Below, piece by piece: positions 34,996 to 44,242 of a stretch of 64,000 nt of DNA (position 1 is the stretch's first letter; every line of letters begins with the position of its first letter). The notes under the pieces were generated by a model. The model was not told the DNA's origin. It saw only the letters and a program-made list of their open reading frames with translations, and made no database searches. The translations under genes were made by a program, and so were the position numbers. This DNA comes from Thiohalocapsa sp. (GTDB lineage: Bacteria > Pseudomonadota > Gammaproteobacteria > Chromatiales > Chromatiaceae), in contig NZ_JAJDNQ010000105.1 of assembly GCF_022340605.1 (NCBI RefSeq), positions 1-64,000 on the forward strand. Reading direction: 5' to 3'.

Positions 34996-36198
34996 TTGGA
35001 CGATCAAGAGCTTCTCCGCCTCGCGGACCAGTGCGTTAAGTGCGGTCTGTGTCTGCCCCATTGCCCTACCTTCCGGCTGCGCCGCGACGAGGCGGACTCG
35101 CCACGCGGGCGCATCGCGCTGATTCAGGGCCTGGTGACCGGCCAGCTCCCCGACAATCCGCGGTTGGCCGCGCACCTGGACGGCTGTCTGGAATGCCGCG
35201 CCTGCGAGGTGGCCTGCCCGTCGCTGGTGCAGTTCGGCACCCTGATGGACGCAGCGCGGGCGGCGCGCGTGGCGCGGCTGCCGGCGCCGCTGCGCCGGTG
35301 GCGGAAGCTGCGCCTGGACCTGCTGAGCGCACCGCGGTGGCTGCCGTTGCTGGCGCTGCTGGGGATGGGCTATCGACGGCTGGGTGGCGCCGTGCTGGCG
35401 CGCATCACCGGGCTGCTGCGCCGGCCGCGGCTCGCGGTGCTGCACGGGCTCGCGCTGCGCCTGCGCGTGCCCCGCCCGCCGACAGAGCGGTCCGCGGCGG
35501 CGGGCGTTGCCGCAGCGCGGTCCGTGGCGCTGTTTCGCGGCTGTGTCGCCCAGGCACTGGAGCCCGATGTGATGGCAGCGGCGCGGCTGGTGCTGGCGCG
35601 GCTCGGCGTGTCCACCATGACGCCCGAGGAACAGGTCTGCTGCGGCGCCATGCATCGGCACAACGGCTTCCCGGACGCCGCTGACGCGCTGCTCGCGCAG
35701 AACCGCGCGGTGTTCGGCGATACAGCCGTCGTCGGCATTGCCAGCGCCTGTGTTGCTGAGCTACGCCCGGCGCTGAATGCCACCGAGCTTTGCCGCGCCC
35801 TGTTGGAAATACCCTGGCCGGCGACGCTGGCGCTGCGGCCGCTGCAAGGCGTGGTCGCCGTGCACGAGCCCTGCTCGCATCGCAACCAGCTGCGGGATAC
35901 GGTTGCCGTCTACGAACTGCTGGCGCGCATCCCCGGTCTCGAGGTGGTGCCGCTGCCCGGCAACGAGACTTGCTGTGGTGCCGCCGGCACCTACCTGCTC
36001 GACCAGCCGCAGACCGCACTTGCGCTTGCGGCGGACAAGGTGGTCGCGCTCGCGGGGCTGCGGCCGCGCTGGCTGGTGACGACCAACACCGGCTGCGCCG
36101 CCCATCTGGGCGCCGCCGCCGAGGCCGCCGGCCTGGGCGTGGAAGTCGTGCATCCGGTGGTGCTGCTGGCCCGCGCGATCTCAGGGGCTGGGGACTAG
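34996..36198 (+). CDS. Two-cluster Fe-S oxidoreductase (GlcF/CCG family)
   Basis: A 400-residue protein with two N-terminal 4Fe-4S motifs (CVKCGLCLPHCPT and CLECRACEVACPS) and two C-terminal cysteine-rich CCG domains (CCGAMHRHNG; CCGAAGTYLL), the layout of glycolate oxidase subunit GlcF, GlpC and LutA. These pass electrons from flavin dehydrogenases to quinone. No FAD subunit (GlcD/GlcE) is next to it. No ATG precedes the first cluster in this frame; TTG at 34996 (reading MDDQELLRLADQC) is the most likely start. Divergent from the ferredoxin gene. Confidence 0.82.
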   Translation: MDDQELLRLADQCVKCGLCLPHCPTFRLRRDEADSPRGRIALIQGLVTGQLPDNPRLAAHLDGCLECRACEVACPSLVQFGTLMDAARAARVARLPAPLRRWRKLRLDLLSAPRWLPLLALLGMGYRRLGGAVLARITGLLRRPRLAVLHGLALRLRVPRPPTERSAAAGVAAARSVALFRGCVAQALEPDVMAAARLVLARLGVSTMTPEEQVCCGAMHRHNGFPDAADALLAQNRAVFGDTAVVGIASACVAELRPALNATELCRALLEIPWPATLALRPLQGVVAVHEPCSHRNQLRDTVAVYELLARIPGLEVVPLPGNETCCGAAGTYLLDQPQTALALAADKVVALAGLRPRWLVTTNTGCAAHLGAAAEAAGLGVEVVHPVVLLARAISGAGD

Positions 36199-36351
36199 GA
36201 GCTAGAAATGCGTTGCCTCGGATCTACGACCTCCAGTCCATCGACATCGCTATCGACATCTTCCATCCCGAAGCGTCCACAGCCAGCGGTCGCAGGAATT
36301 TGGCGCAAGCGCACCAGGGGGTTCGATGCGGTGGCGGGGTGCTATTCTCTT

Positions 36352-36413
36352 TGGCCCTCGGCCCTCGGCCCTCGGCCCTTGGCCCTTGGCCCTTGGCCCT
36401 TGGCTTGCCGGCC
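36352..36413. repeat. GGCCCTC/GGCCCTT minisatellite (family D)
   Basis: At least seven consecutive 7-bp units, first GGCCCTC then GGCCCTT, located 50 bp upstream of coq7. The sequence upstream (36236-36262) has ATCGAC/ATCGCT hexamers, another short-period tract. Confidence 0.85.
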
Positions 36414-36461
36414 TGGCGCCAACACTTCCAAACCCGACCGAATTCGACCAGAGCAGCAGCG

Positions 36462-37106
36462 ATGACCAGTAGAGATTACTCCCCCGCCGACCGCGCACTG
36501 ATGGGCTTCGACCAGGCGCTGCGCACCGTATTCGGCCGTCCGCGCGTGACCGAGCGTGCCAACCCCGCCGAGCACTACGCGGACGTGGACTTAGGCGAGG
36601 ATGAGCGCCGCCACGTCGGGGGGCTGATGCGAGTGAACCATACGGGCGAGGTTTGCGCCCAGGGCTTGTACCAGGGGCAGGCAATGACGGCGCGCCTCAG
36701 CGAGGTGCGCGAGAGCCTGGAACGCTCCGCCCAGGAGGAAAACGATCATCTGGCCTGGTGCGAGCAGCGGCTGGAAGAGCTTGGCGCCCGCAAGAGCCTG
36801 CTGAATCCGCTCTGGTACTCGAGCTCCTTCGCGATGGGCGCCATCGCCGGGCTCGCCGGCGACAAGTGGAGCCTCGGCTTTGTCGTGGAGACCGAGCGGC
36901 AGGTGGAGAATCACCTGGACGATCACATGGCGCAGGTTCCGGGCGACGACCAGCGCACTCACGCCATCCTGGAGCAGATGAAGGCGGACGAGATCCACCA
37001 CGCCGACGTTGCCCACGCCGCCGGCGGCGCGGAACTGCCGGCGCCCGTCAAGCTCGCGATGAAGGCGGTGTCGAAGGTAATGACGCGCGGGGCGTACTGG
37101 GTCTGA
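36462..37106 (+). CDS. coq7: Coq7-type demethoxyubiquinone hydroxylase
   Basis: A 214-residue di-iron hydroxylase of the Coq7 family, which hydroxylates C5/C6-demethoxy-ubiquinone. Ligand-bearing segments: VNHTGEVCAQ, SAQEENDHLAWC, VETERQVENHLDDH and MKADEIHHADV. It complements the flavin hydroxylases near 22 kb, together supplying the three ring hydroxylations. Start at 36462 after a poorly defined RBS; the open frame upstream runs through the minisatellite. Confidence 0.93.
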   Translation: MTSRDYSPADRALMGFDQALRTVFGRPRVTERANPAEHYADVDLGEDERRHVGGLMRVNHTGEVCAQGLYQGQAMTARLSEVRESLERSAQEENDHLAWCEQRLEELGARKSLLNPLWYSSSFAMGAIAGLAGDKWSLGFVVETERQVENHLDDHMAQVPGDDQRTHAILEQMKADEIHHADVAHAAGGAELPAPVKLAMKAVSKVMTRGAYWV

Positions 37107-37152
37107 AAGCGTTGGGCGCGGCAGGGCTTAAAGTTTGTGCAGCAAGCCCACT

Positions 37153-37234
37153 TAGATCGGGCTGAGGAACGAAGCCCGACACCGCGCGCGATCTAACCGC
37201 CTGTGGGCCGGGCCTCCTGCGTGGGCCTGACCCA
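37153..37234. repeat. Family C dispersed repeat (copy 1)
   Basis: AGATCGGGCTGAGGAACGAA-GCCCGACA and a matching GGGCCGGGCCTCCTGCGTGG-GCC. Related copies are at 41.6, 57.4 and 62.1 kb. It lies just after coq7. Confidence 0.8.
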
Positions 37235-37392
37235 CAAGAGAACGCTTTCGAACGCGGTGAGCAAGATACTTTCACCGCGTGTGCGCTGTTCCGCCCTTGT
37301 GTTCGCTATATCTTGGAGCGCCCGTACCAGGCTGCCCCCGGCACTGGTGGTCTCTAGCCTCCTGGTATCCCTGGTAATGGTTCAGAAACTAC

Positions 37393-37563
37393 GTGAGCAC
37401 ACTAGGGCGGATAAGCAAGGCGCATCCGCCGTCTTGGTTGCGGTGGATGCGCTTCGAGACCGTGGAAGTATTCGGTGTAGGTCGGGTTAGCGATAGCGTA
37501 AACCGACAATCAACTGCTTACCGACGCCCATCGTCGGGTTACGCTGCGCTAACCCGACCTACG
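37393..37563. repeat. Composite REP element (copy 2), with family A
   Basis: 171 bp nearly identical in layout to 30170-30336: GTGAGCAC, GGCGGATAAGC...GCGCATCC hairpin, GTATTCGGTGTAGG linker and the family A palindrome. The 37,107-37,673 gap holds no gene, only families C and A/REP and a CTAGCCCCTATCTCCTAGCT patch before speD. Confidence 0.88.
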
Positions 37564-37673
37564 ATGCGCTCGTTTTCTGCGTTGCGAGCAATACGCTCAC
37601 GGTCTCTTCGCTTCATCTACCCTGCTGCCGCTACGTTTCAGTTGTTCTTGAATCGTTTCCTAGCCCCTATCTC

Positions 37674-38507
37674 CTAGCTCCTCGGCTCGCTCCACCCCTC
37701 GATGTCCCGATTCAGATTGCGCCCGTAGAAGATCTCCATCATCTCTCGGCGCACCAGCCGCTGGATGCGGTCGTATTCCTTCTCCGAGAGCGTGTCGACG
37801 TCGATGCAGAACAGGTAGTCGTCCAGGTGGAACTGGTCCACGACCATCTTGGTGTGGAACAGGTTCTCCTGGTAGACGTTTACGTCGATCATCTGATACC
37901 GGTTCTTGGTGTCCCGCGACAGGTAGTTCTGGATGGAGCTGATGTTGTGGTCGATGAAGAGCTTGCGTCCTTTCACGTCGCGGGTGAAGCCGCGCACCCG
38001 GTAGTCCATGATGACGATGTCGGACTCCAGCGCATGGATGAGGTAATTGAGCGCCTTCAGCGGTGAGATCACCCCGCAGGTGGACACGTCGATGTCCGCG
38101 CGGAAGGTGCTGATGCCGTTGCGCGGGTGACTCTCGGGGTAGGTGTGGACGGTGATGTGGCTCTTGTCCAGGTGCGCCACGACCGCGTCCGGCAGCGGGC
38201 CGGGCGTCGCCGACTTGATCAGCGACTCGTTCGGCGCATGCTCCTCGGCGATCAGCATGGTCACGGACGCGCCCTGTGGCTCGTAGTCCTGCCGTGCAAT
38301 GTTCAGCACGTTGGCGCCGATGATGTTCGCGACGTCGGTGAGGATGCCGGTCAGGCGCTCGGCGTTGTACGCCTCGTCGATGTAGGCGATGTAAGCGGCA
38401 CGCTGCTCATCGGAGTCCGTGTAGCAGATGTCGTAGATATTGAAGCTGAGCGACTTCGTCAGGTTGTTGAAGCCATGCAGCTTGAGCCGTTTGGACATGG
38501 TGGACAT
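37674..38507 (-). CDS. speD: S-adenosylmethionine decarboxylase proenzyme
   Basis: A 277-residue SpeD of the proteobacterial class. The proenzyme self-cleaves between Lys115 and Ser116 ([18 protein letters not shown]), Ser becoming the pyruvoyl cofactor; [20 protein letters not shown] and [13 protein letters not shown] are conserved. It makes decarboxylated SAM for spermidine synthesis. Met at 38507 has AAGAAG at a suitable distance; a second Met lies three codons on. No speE is adjacent. Confidence 0.93.
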   Translation of the reverse strand: MSTMSKRLKLHGFNNLTKSLSFNIYDICYTDSDEQRAAYIAYIDEAYNAERLTGILTDVANIIGANVLNIARQDYEPQGASVTMLIAEEHAPNESLIKSATPGPLPDAVVAHLDKSHITVHTYPESHPRNGISTFRADIDVSTCGVISPLKALNYLIHALESDIVIMDYRVRGFTRDVKGRKLFIDHNISSIQNYLSRDTKNRYQMIDVNVYQENLFHTKMVVDQFHLDDYLFCIDVDTLSEKEYDRIQRLVRREMMEIFYGRNLNRDIEGWSEPRS

Positions 38508-38636
38508 GGCGCTTCTTGACTGCTCTCGGCCGATGGGCGGGCGCGGAAAGGCGCGCAAGCTACGCTTGCTCCGAGGCGTTTTCAAGGCGTTTTGTGGGAG
38601 TGCCGGCGGCGCCGGCCGAGCCGGTCTCGGCGAGTT

Positions 38637-40238
38637 TCAGACCGTGGCGTCTGCCGAGGTGATGAGATTGTTCAGCAGGGCGCTGACGGCAGCATCGCCG
38701 AGCATCCCGGCCAGGGCCACGCTGGCGGGGACAGGGCCTTGTCCCAGCAGCCCGTCGTGGAGCTTGCGCAGTGCCACGGGTCCACTGTCGCCGGCCGTGA
38801 GCTGCCGCCGCCCCGCGTCGATGAGCTGCCAGCCGAGCACGGCAGCCAGGGCGTCGCCCGGGTTGCGGATGAGCGCCGCGAGCACTTGGTCCGCATTGCC
38901 CAGCGCGGCGGCGCGGGCGCGTGCATCGGCGAGGCCGACGCGCCCGAGATGCAGATCCAGGTCCAGCCGGGCGTGCGCGACGGCGGTTCGACGCACCGCC
39001 TCCACCAGCTCTGGCTGTTCCGGCCAGACGTAGGCCGCCAGAGACAACGGCCAGCCTTGGGTGAGCGAGGTGCCGCCCGCCAGCAACCGCGGCAGGGAGC
39101 GTGCCGCCATGCCGCCGGCGAAGGTCAGCGTGTGTAGCCCGCCCCAGCCGAGCTCGAGGCAGCGCCCAGGCTGTGACAGGGGGCCTCGCGCAGCGGCGGC
39201 AGTGGTGCCGTCGGCGATATACAGGATGCCGCGACCTCGCGTCAGGTCCGGCACATAATCGAGGCCGAGCTCGCGCGCGTCGAGCGGTCGCATGGCCTGG
39301 TCGGTGGCGGCGCCGAGCCGCGGACAGGCCGGGCCGCCCGCGACGCGCAGCGGCGCGACGGGCAGGGTGAAGAGCTCGGCCGCGCGCAGCAGCGCCTCCT
39401 GCCGCGCACACTCTGCGCCGATGCCATCGCCGGACGTCGGCGCGGTGCCGGGGAGTGCTTGTTCGGCGCCGGCGGTGGCGTTGAGCTGACGCGCGAGCCG
39501 CTCAAGCAGCGGGGCACAGTCGGCCGGGGCCAGCGTCAGCTGATGCCGCCGGCGCAACAGGAACCGCAGGTGCTCGGCACCGCAGCCACAGGCGCCCGCC
39601 GCCCGCGGCGCGATGACGCTGCGCAGACCCGACGCGTACTGGCGCAGCGCGGTGGCGGCAGCCTCCGCGGCATCCTCTATCTGCCCGCTGCCGTGGCATT
39701 GGGTGCGCAGCCAGCGCGAGCGGGCGAGCGCGCGCAGGTAGCCGGGGCCCACCTCCGCGGCCTCGACGGCGGCCGCCACCAGCGGTGGCGGGATCAGCTC
39801 CGCCATAGGGGTAAGCTGCGTCATGGCCAGGCGCAGGTGTGCAGGGATTGCCGTCAGCAGGCCCAACAGGTCGCCGCGCAAAGATAGCGGGCACAGCAGC
39901 GTGAGGCGATGGATCTCGGTGAGCGGCAGATAGCGCAGCGGGTCGCGGTGGCGCCAGTCGCGTTCCAGCAGCTCGCGGTGCTCCACCACGGCCAGGGCGA
40001 ACAGCAGTTCCGCGTCGAGGCGTCGGGCCGGGTCCAGCGCGTCGTGATTCAGCTCCTCCAGCGCGACTACGAGCGTCTCCAGCCAACTGCCGAGCGCCGC
40101 GTGGTCGTCGTCCGATTGTGGTGCCGGCAGGCTGCCATAGTCGCCCACCGCGGCCGCCAGCGCCGCCTCTGGCCGATAGCGGAACCAGACCGAGAAGAAT
40201 TCCCGGGCCAGGGCGTCGAAGGCCGCACGCTCAGCCAT
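38637..40238 (-). CDS. DUF885-like protein without the zinc motif
   Basis: A 533-residue, largely helical protein resembling the DUF885 peptidase-like family (N-terminal REFFSVWFRYRPEAALAAAV; C-terminal TQGWPLSLAAYV corresponding to the family's TEGWALY). Where active members have HE-x-x-PGHH, this one reads LHTLTFAGGM, so metal binding looks lost. Function unknown, perhaps non-catalytic. It overlaps the OsmC gene by 8 bp and is probably co-transcribed. Confidence 0.65.
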   Translation of the reverse strand: MAERAAFDALAREFFSVWFRYRPEAALAAAVGDYGSLPAPQSDDDHAALGSWLETLVVALEELNHDALDPARRLDAELLFALAVVEHRELLERDWRHRDPLRYLPLTEIHRLTLLCPLSLRGDLLGLLTAIPAHLRLAMTQLTPMAELIPPPLVAAAVEAAEVGPGYLRALARSRWLRTQCHGSGQIEDAAEAAATALRQYASGLRSVIAPRAAGACGCGAEHLRFLLRRRHQLTLAPADCAPLLERLARQLNATAGAEQALPGTAPTSGDGIGAECARQEALLRAAELFTLPVAPLRVAGGPACPRLGAATDQAMRPLDARELGLDYVPDLTRGRGILYIADGTTAAAARGPLSQPGRCLELGWGGLHTLTFAGGMAARSLPRLLAGGTSLTQGWPLSLAAYVWPEQPELVEAVRRTAVAHARLDLDLHLGRVGLADARARAAALGNADQVLAALIRNPGDALAAVLGWQLIDAGRRQLTAGDSGPVALRKLHDGLLGQGPVPASVALAGMLGDAAVSALLNNLITSADATV

Positions 40239-40647
40239 CGCGGATTTCGAAGTCGTGGGTCACCTCCGCGACGGCGCCGAGCATGATAGATGCGGAGCAG
40301 TATTTCTCTGCGCTCAACGCAATCGCACGCTGCACCTGCTTCGGCTGCAGGTCATGGCCGGTGACGATGAAGTGCACGTGAATGCGTGTAAACACCTTGG
40401 GGTCGGTCTCGGCGCGCTCGGCACTCAGCTCCACGACGCAGTCGGTCACCCGGGCGCGGCCGCGGCGCAGGATCAGCAGCACGTCGAATTGGGTGCAGCC
40501 GCCAAGCCCCAGGAGCAGCATCTCCATGGGCCGCACGCCCAGGTTGCGACCGCCGAGGTCCGGCGGACCGTCCATGACCACGGCATGGCCACTGCCGGAC
40601 TCGCCCACCATGGCCATGCCTTCCAGCCACTTGACGCGCGCCTTCAT
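40231..40647 (-). CDS. OsmC-family peroxiredoxin-like protein
   Basis: A 138-residue OsmC/Ohr-fold protein. The two redox cysteines lie in LGGCTQFDV and SAEKYCSASIML, with the typical RPMEMLLLGLGGC lead-in. It belongs to the general OsmC (YhfA-like) subgroup and may reduce peroxides or bind small molecules. Divergent from crp with 214 bp between, and translationally coupled to the DUF885-like gene. Confidence 0.87.
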   Translation of the reverse strand: MKARVKWLEGMAMVGESGSGHAVVMDGPPDLGGRNLGVRPMEMLLLGLGGCTQFDVLLILRRGRARVTDCVVELSAERAETDPKVFTRIHVHFIVTGHDLQPKQVQRAIALSAEKYCSASIMLGAVAEVTHDFEIRDG

Positions 40648-40861
40648 CGGCGCTTTCCCTGATGAGTGATTTCCTTATTTAAATGTCGGATGCTTTGCCT
40701 CGCTGCGGCATGGGGATTTTTCGCGTATCTTGTACTGGCTTGCATGACTGCGTCCGTAGGTGGTCGATGCCGGGGAAAGCGCTCGGCGACAGGCTACCAC
40801 GGAAGCGGCGCAAGCAAGGATGGCGCCGCGCCATCACACCGAAACCAGCGATCGACGCCAG

Positions 40862-41512
40862 ATGGAAAGATTCGTCCCCCCCGCCCAACCCGAGTGGCTG
40901 GAGCCGTTCCTGAGCTACTGCCACACCAAGCAATACGACAAGCGGGTGGACTTCATCCACGCCGGTGAGCCGGCCGAGACCCTGTACTACCTGGTGGAGG
41001 GGTCCGTGGCCGCGCTCATCGAGGATGAGGACCACCGCGAGCTGACCCTGGCGCACATCAACGCCGGCGAGTTCATCGGCGAGATGGGCCTGTTCCTGCC
41101 GCAGAAGACGCGCAGCGTCGTCGTGCGCACCCGCACCAAGTGCCGGGTCGCCGAGATCAGCTACCGGCGACTGGAGCAGGTGCTCGAGCGCGAGCTGAGC
41201 GAGCAGGCGCTGCCGATCCTCTACGCCATCGGCCGGCAGTTGTCGTTGCGCTTGCAGCGCACCAGTCGCAAGGTGGGTGACCTGGCCTTCGTCGACGTCA
41301 CCGGCCGCATCGCCGGCGCGCTGTTGGATCTGTGCAAGCAGCCCGATGCCATGACCCACCCCGACGGCATGCAGATCCGCATCACCCGCCAGGATCTGGG
41401 GCGGATGGTGGGCTGCTCGCGGGAGATGGCCGGGCGGGTGCTGAAGGCCCTGGAGGAGCAGGAGCAGATCAGCGTCAAGGGCAAGACGATCGTCGTCTAC
41501 GGAACGCGGTGA
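40862..41512 (+). CDS. crp: CRP/Vfr-type cAMP receptor regulator
   Basis: A 216-residue CRP/FNR-family regulator closest to Vfr/CRP. The cyclic-nucleotide fold has GEFIGEMGLF and RSVVVRTRTKCRVAEI (the R-S/T of the cAMP phosphate site). The C-terminal winged helix has ITRQDLGRMVGCSREMAGRV, and DVTGRIAGALLDLCKQPDAM and THPDGMQIRIT match Vfr almost word for word. The start at 40862 matches Vfr length; an earlier Met at 40820 would add a leader. Global regulator; its position by trpC and speD recalls Pseudomonas. Confidence 0.92.
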   Translation: MERFVPPAQPEWLEPFLSYCHTKQYDKRVDFIHAGEPAETLYYLVEGSVAALIEDEDHRELTLAHINAGEFIGEMGLFLPQKTRSVVVRTRTKCRVAEISYRRLEQVLERELSEQALPILYAIGRQLSLRLQRTSRKVGDLAFVDVTGRIAGALLDLCKQPDAMTHPDGMQIRITRQDLGRMVGCSREMAGRVLKALEEQEQISVKGKTIVVYGTR

Positions 41513-41547
41513 ATGAGGGGCGAAATGATGGGCTAGGGGCTAGCTCC

Positions 41548-41631
41548 GTAGGTCGGGCTGAGGAACGAAGCCCGACACCGCACGTGCCCTAACCGCTTGC
41601 TTGTCGGGCCTCCTGCGTCGGCCCGACCTAC
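41548..41631. repeat. Family C dispersed repeat (copy 2)
   Basis: The most intact copy: GTAGGTCGGGCTGAGGAACG...GAAGCCCGACA, then TGTCGGGCCTCCTGCGTCGG-CCCGACCTAC. Preceded by GGGCTAGGGGCTAG. It separates the convergent crp and trpC genes. Confidence 0.88.
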
Positions 41632-42449
41632 AGCGCCTTGCTCCTGGTTCCTGGCTCCTGAAACAACTCGGCCAGCTTCGCGCCCGGGTCCGCGGCGCGC
41701 ATGAAGGATTCTCCCACCAGGAAGGCGTGCACGCCGTGCTCGCGCATCAGGGCCACATCGGCGCGGGTGTGGATGCCGCTCTCGGTGACCAGGAGCCGGT
41801 CGTCCGGTACCCACGCCAGCAGTTCGAGCGTCGTGTCGAGGCTGACCTCGAAGGTGCGCAGGTTGCGGTTGTTGATGCCCACCAGCCGCACCGGCACCGC
41901 GAGCGCCCGCTCCAGTTCCGCGGCGTCGTGCACCTCCAGCAGCACGTCCAGGCCCAGCGCGTGGGCGGTGGCGGTGAACTCGGCCAGCTCGGCGTCGTCC
42001 AGGCAGGCGGCGATGAGCAGGATGCAGTCGGCGCCGATGGCCCGCGCCTCATGGATCTGGTAAGCGTCGATGACGAAGTCCTTGCGGATGACCGGCAGGG
42101 CGCAGGCGGCGCGCGCGCTCATCAGGTACTCGTCGTCGCCCTGGAAGAAGTCCCGGTCGGTCAGCACCGACAGACAGGCCGCCCCGCCGCGCTCGTAGGA
42201 GACGGCGATGTCCGCCGGGCGGAAGTCGGCGCGCAGGAGACCCTTGCTCGGGCTCGCGCGCTTGATCTCGGCGATGACGGCGGCGCGGCCGGCCGCGATC
42301 CGGCCCGCGAGCGCGTCGGCGAAGCCCCGGCCGGGGCCGGCCTGCTCGACCGCGGTGGTCAGCTCTGCGAGCGGCTGCCGGCGCTTGCGCTCGGCGACCT
42401 CTTCCGCCTTGCGGGCGGTGATGCGCTTGAGGATGTCCGGGGTGTCCAT
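41628..42449 (-). CDS. trpC: Indole-3-glycerol phosphate synthase
   Basis: A 273-residue TIM-barrel enzyme closing CdRP to indole-3-glycerol phosphate. Seen: [14 protein letters not shown] with the catalytic Lys, [40 protein letters not shown] and [12 protein letters not shown]. The last residues ([11 protein letters not shown]) are encoded in a CTCCTGGTTCCTGGCTCCTG repeat tract. Separated from trpD by a cysteine-cluster gene and a family B palindrome. Confidence 0.95.
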   Translation of the reverse strand: MDTPDILKRITARKAEEVAERKRRQPLAELTTAVEQAGPGRGFADALAGRIAAGRAAVIAEIKRASPSKGLLRADFRPADIAVSYERGGAACLSVLTDRDFFQGDDEYLMSARAACALPVIRKDFVIDAYQIHEARAIGADCILLIAACLDDAELAEFTATAHALGLDVLLEVHDAAELERALAVPVRLVGINNRNLRTFEVSLDTTLELLAWVPDDRLLVTESGIHTRADVALMREHGVHAFLVGESFMRAADPGAKLAELFQEPGTRSKAL

Positions 42450-42521
42450 GGTGCTCCAGGGGCAATAGGGGGCAGGCCGTGGCGCGGGCCTTGATCATAA
42501 CTCCGGCCAGCGGCTTCCTGC

Positions 42522-42582
42522 CGTGGGAGCGGCGTCCTCGCCGCGACGCGCTGCCCATCGCGCCGAGGACAACGCTCCCACA
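42522..42582. repeat. Family B dispersed repeat (copy 4)
   Basis: CCGTGGGAGCGGCGTCCTCG...CATCGCGCCGAGGACAACGC-TCCCAC forms one palindromic unit between the YkgJ-type gene and trpC. Confidence 0.85.
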
Positions 42583-42618
42583 GTGGGTACGGACTAGCGA
42601 TCAAGGCCGTGGCGCGGC

Positions 42619-43107
42619 TCACCAAAGGGCGGCGCCGCGCTGTTGCTGCTCGGCAATGGCGGCGCGAAAGGCGGGCGGGCCGAATGCGTAGATTAATTGC
42701 TCGCCGCTGAAGCGGCCTTGCTCCTTGACCTGCTCGGCATACAGCAAGAGCCGGCGCTGGCGCTGCGCAAATGCTTTGAGCCAATCCAGACAGCGCCCCG
42801 GTATTCGGCGGCCCACCGGCAGGGCGAGGTCCACCGGCACGCCTTGCCAGTTCGTTTTGTTGAAAAGTACCAGCACTTTGGCCTTGTCCGGCTTCATCCA
42901 ATCCGGTAATGGGCTCTGAGGCACGACCCAACCGCAGTTGAAGTTGACGCAAGGATCGGCCGGGCGGTTGGCGTAGTCGTCGCATCCGGAGCCCGTGCTG
43001 TGTGGGCAGGGCTGGCCGGGCCTGGCCTCGAAGCCTTGCACCAGGATGCGCACCCAGCCGTCGCAGCAGGCGGTGCAGCCATTGCAACGGCGCGCCGTCG
43101 CGTTCAT
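42619..43107 (-). CDS. YkgJ-type cysteine-cluster (Zn/Fe-chelating) protein
   Basis: A 162-residue protein with an N-terminal metal-binding cluster CNGCTACC, then CPHSTGSGCDDYANRPADPC, characteristic of the UPF0153/YkgJ zinc- or iron-chelating domain. The rest is a helical region ending FGPPAFRAAIAEQQQRG. Its ATG overlaps the trpD stop (ATGA), so it is translationally coupled to trpD and lies inside the trp cluster, an unusual place. Function unknown. Confidence 0.8.
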   Translation of the reverse strand: MNATARRCNGCTACCDGWVRILVQGFEARPGQPCPHSTGSGCDDYANRPADPCVNFNCGWVVPQSPLPDWMKPDKAKVLVLFNKTNWQGVPVDLALPVGRRIPGRCLDWLKAFAQRQRRLLLYAEQVKEQGRFSGEQLIYAFGPPAFRAAIAEQQQRGAALW

Positions 43108-44147
43108 GCCGGGCCGCAGAGCTCGGCGGAAAGCGCCGCGAGCCGCTCCAGCCGGCCCAGCGCCGCGCCGCTCGCGATGGCCATGCGCGCGGCGTCGATG
43201 CCGCTGCCGAGGCTGTCGGCGACGCCCGCGACGTAGATGGCCGCACCGGCGTTCAGCAGCACGATGTCCAGCGCCGGGCCTGGCTCGCCGGACAGCGCGG
43301 CGCGCACCAGTTGCAGGCTTTGCGCCGGGCCGTCCACGCGGATGGCGTCCAGCGGTGCCTGCGCCAGGCCGAAGTCCGCGGGGGTGATCCGATGGCGGCG
43401 GATGGTGCCGTCCTTGAGCTCGGCGACGTTGGTCGGCGCGGCGATGCTGATCTCGTCCAGCCCATCCTCCGCGTGGACCACCAGCACGTGCTCGGAGCCG
43501 AGGTTCTTCAGCACCTCGGCGAGCGGCTCCAGCAGCCCTGCGGCGAAGACGCCCAACACCTGTCGCCGCACGCCGGCCGGGTTGGTGAGCGGCCCGAGCA
43601 CGTTGAAGACCGTGCGCACGCCGAGCTCCCGGCGCGGGCCGATGGCGTGCTTCATGGCGCCGTGATGGGCCGGCGCGAACATGAAGCCGACACCGACCTC
43701 ATGTACGCAGCGGGCCACTTGTTCCGGCGTCAAGTCGAGCTTGACCCCGGCGGCCTCGAGCAGGTCCGCGCTGCCGGATTTCGACGAGACCGAGCGGTTG
43801 CCGTGCTTGGCCACGTGGCAGCCGGCGGCCGCGGCGACGAAGGTGCTGGCAGTTGAGACGTTGAAGGTGCCGGCCGCATCGCCGCCGGTGCCGACGATGT
43901 CGATGGCGTGGGGCAGGTCGCCGATGTCGACACCGGTGGCCAGCTCGCGCATCACCGCCGCGGCGGCGGCGATCTCCGGCACCGCCTCGCCCTTGAGCCG
44001 GAGCGCCACCAGGAAGCCTGCGATCTGCGCCGGTGTCGCGCCGCCGGTCATGATGGTGCGCATGCACGCTGTCATGTCGGCGCTACTGAGGTCGTGCCCG
44101 TCGATGACGCGGGCTAGGGCTTGTTTGATATCGATTCCGGTGGTCAT
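43104..44147 (-). CDS. trpD: Anthranilate phosphoribosyltransferase
   Basis: A 347-residue TrpD. PRPP-binding DIVGTGGDAAGTFNVSTAST, KHGNRSVSSKSGSADLLEA, and the FAPAHHGAMKHAIGPRRELG and FNVLGPLTNPA motifs. It transfers phosphoribosyl to anthranilate. 95 bp downstream of trpG; its stop overlaps the start of the cysteine-cluster gene. Confidence 0.95.
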   Translation of the reverse strand: MTTGIDIKQALARVIDGHDLSSADMTACMRTIMTGGATPAQIAGFLVALRLKGEAVPEIAAAAAVMRELATGVDIGDLPHAIDIVGTGGDAAGTFNVSTASTFVAAAAGCHVAKHGNRSVSSKSGSADLLEAAGVKLDLTPEQVARCVHEVGVGFMFAPAHHGAMKHAIGPRRELGVRTVFNVLGPLTNPAGVRRQVLGVFAAGLLEPLAEVLKNLGSEHVLVVHAEDGLDEISIAAPTNVAELKDGTIRRHRITPADFGLAQAPLDAIRVDGPAQSLQLVRAALSGEPGPALDIVLLNAGAAIYVAGVADSLGSGIDAARMAIASGAALGRLERLAALSAELCGPA

Positions 44148-44181
44148 CGGGGTTGTGTCGCTGGCGGAGGCGCTTGGCGCT

Positions 44182-44232
44182 TGGTCCTCGGCACTGTTGC
44201 AGCAGGGACGAGCGCCTAGGACCGAGGAACTG
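44182..44232. repeat. Family D patch between trpG and trpD
   Basis: CTTGGCGCTTGGTCCTCGGC and CCTAGGACCGAGGAACTGGG are degenerate, mutually complementary members of the G/C-rich short-period repeats. Confidence 0.5.
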
Positions 44233-44242
44233 GGCCGTTCGT

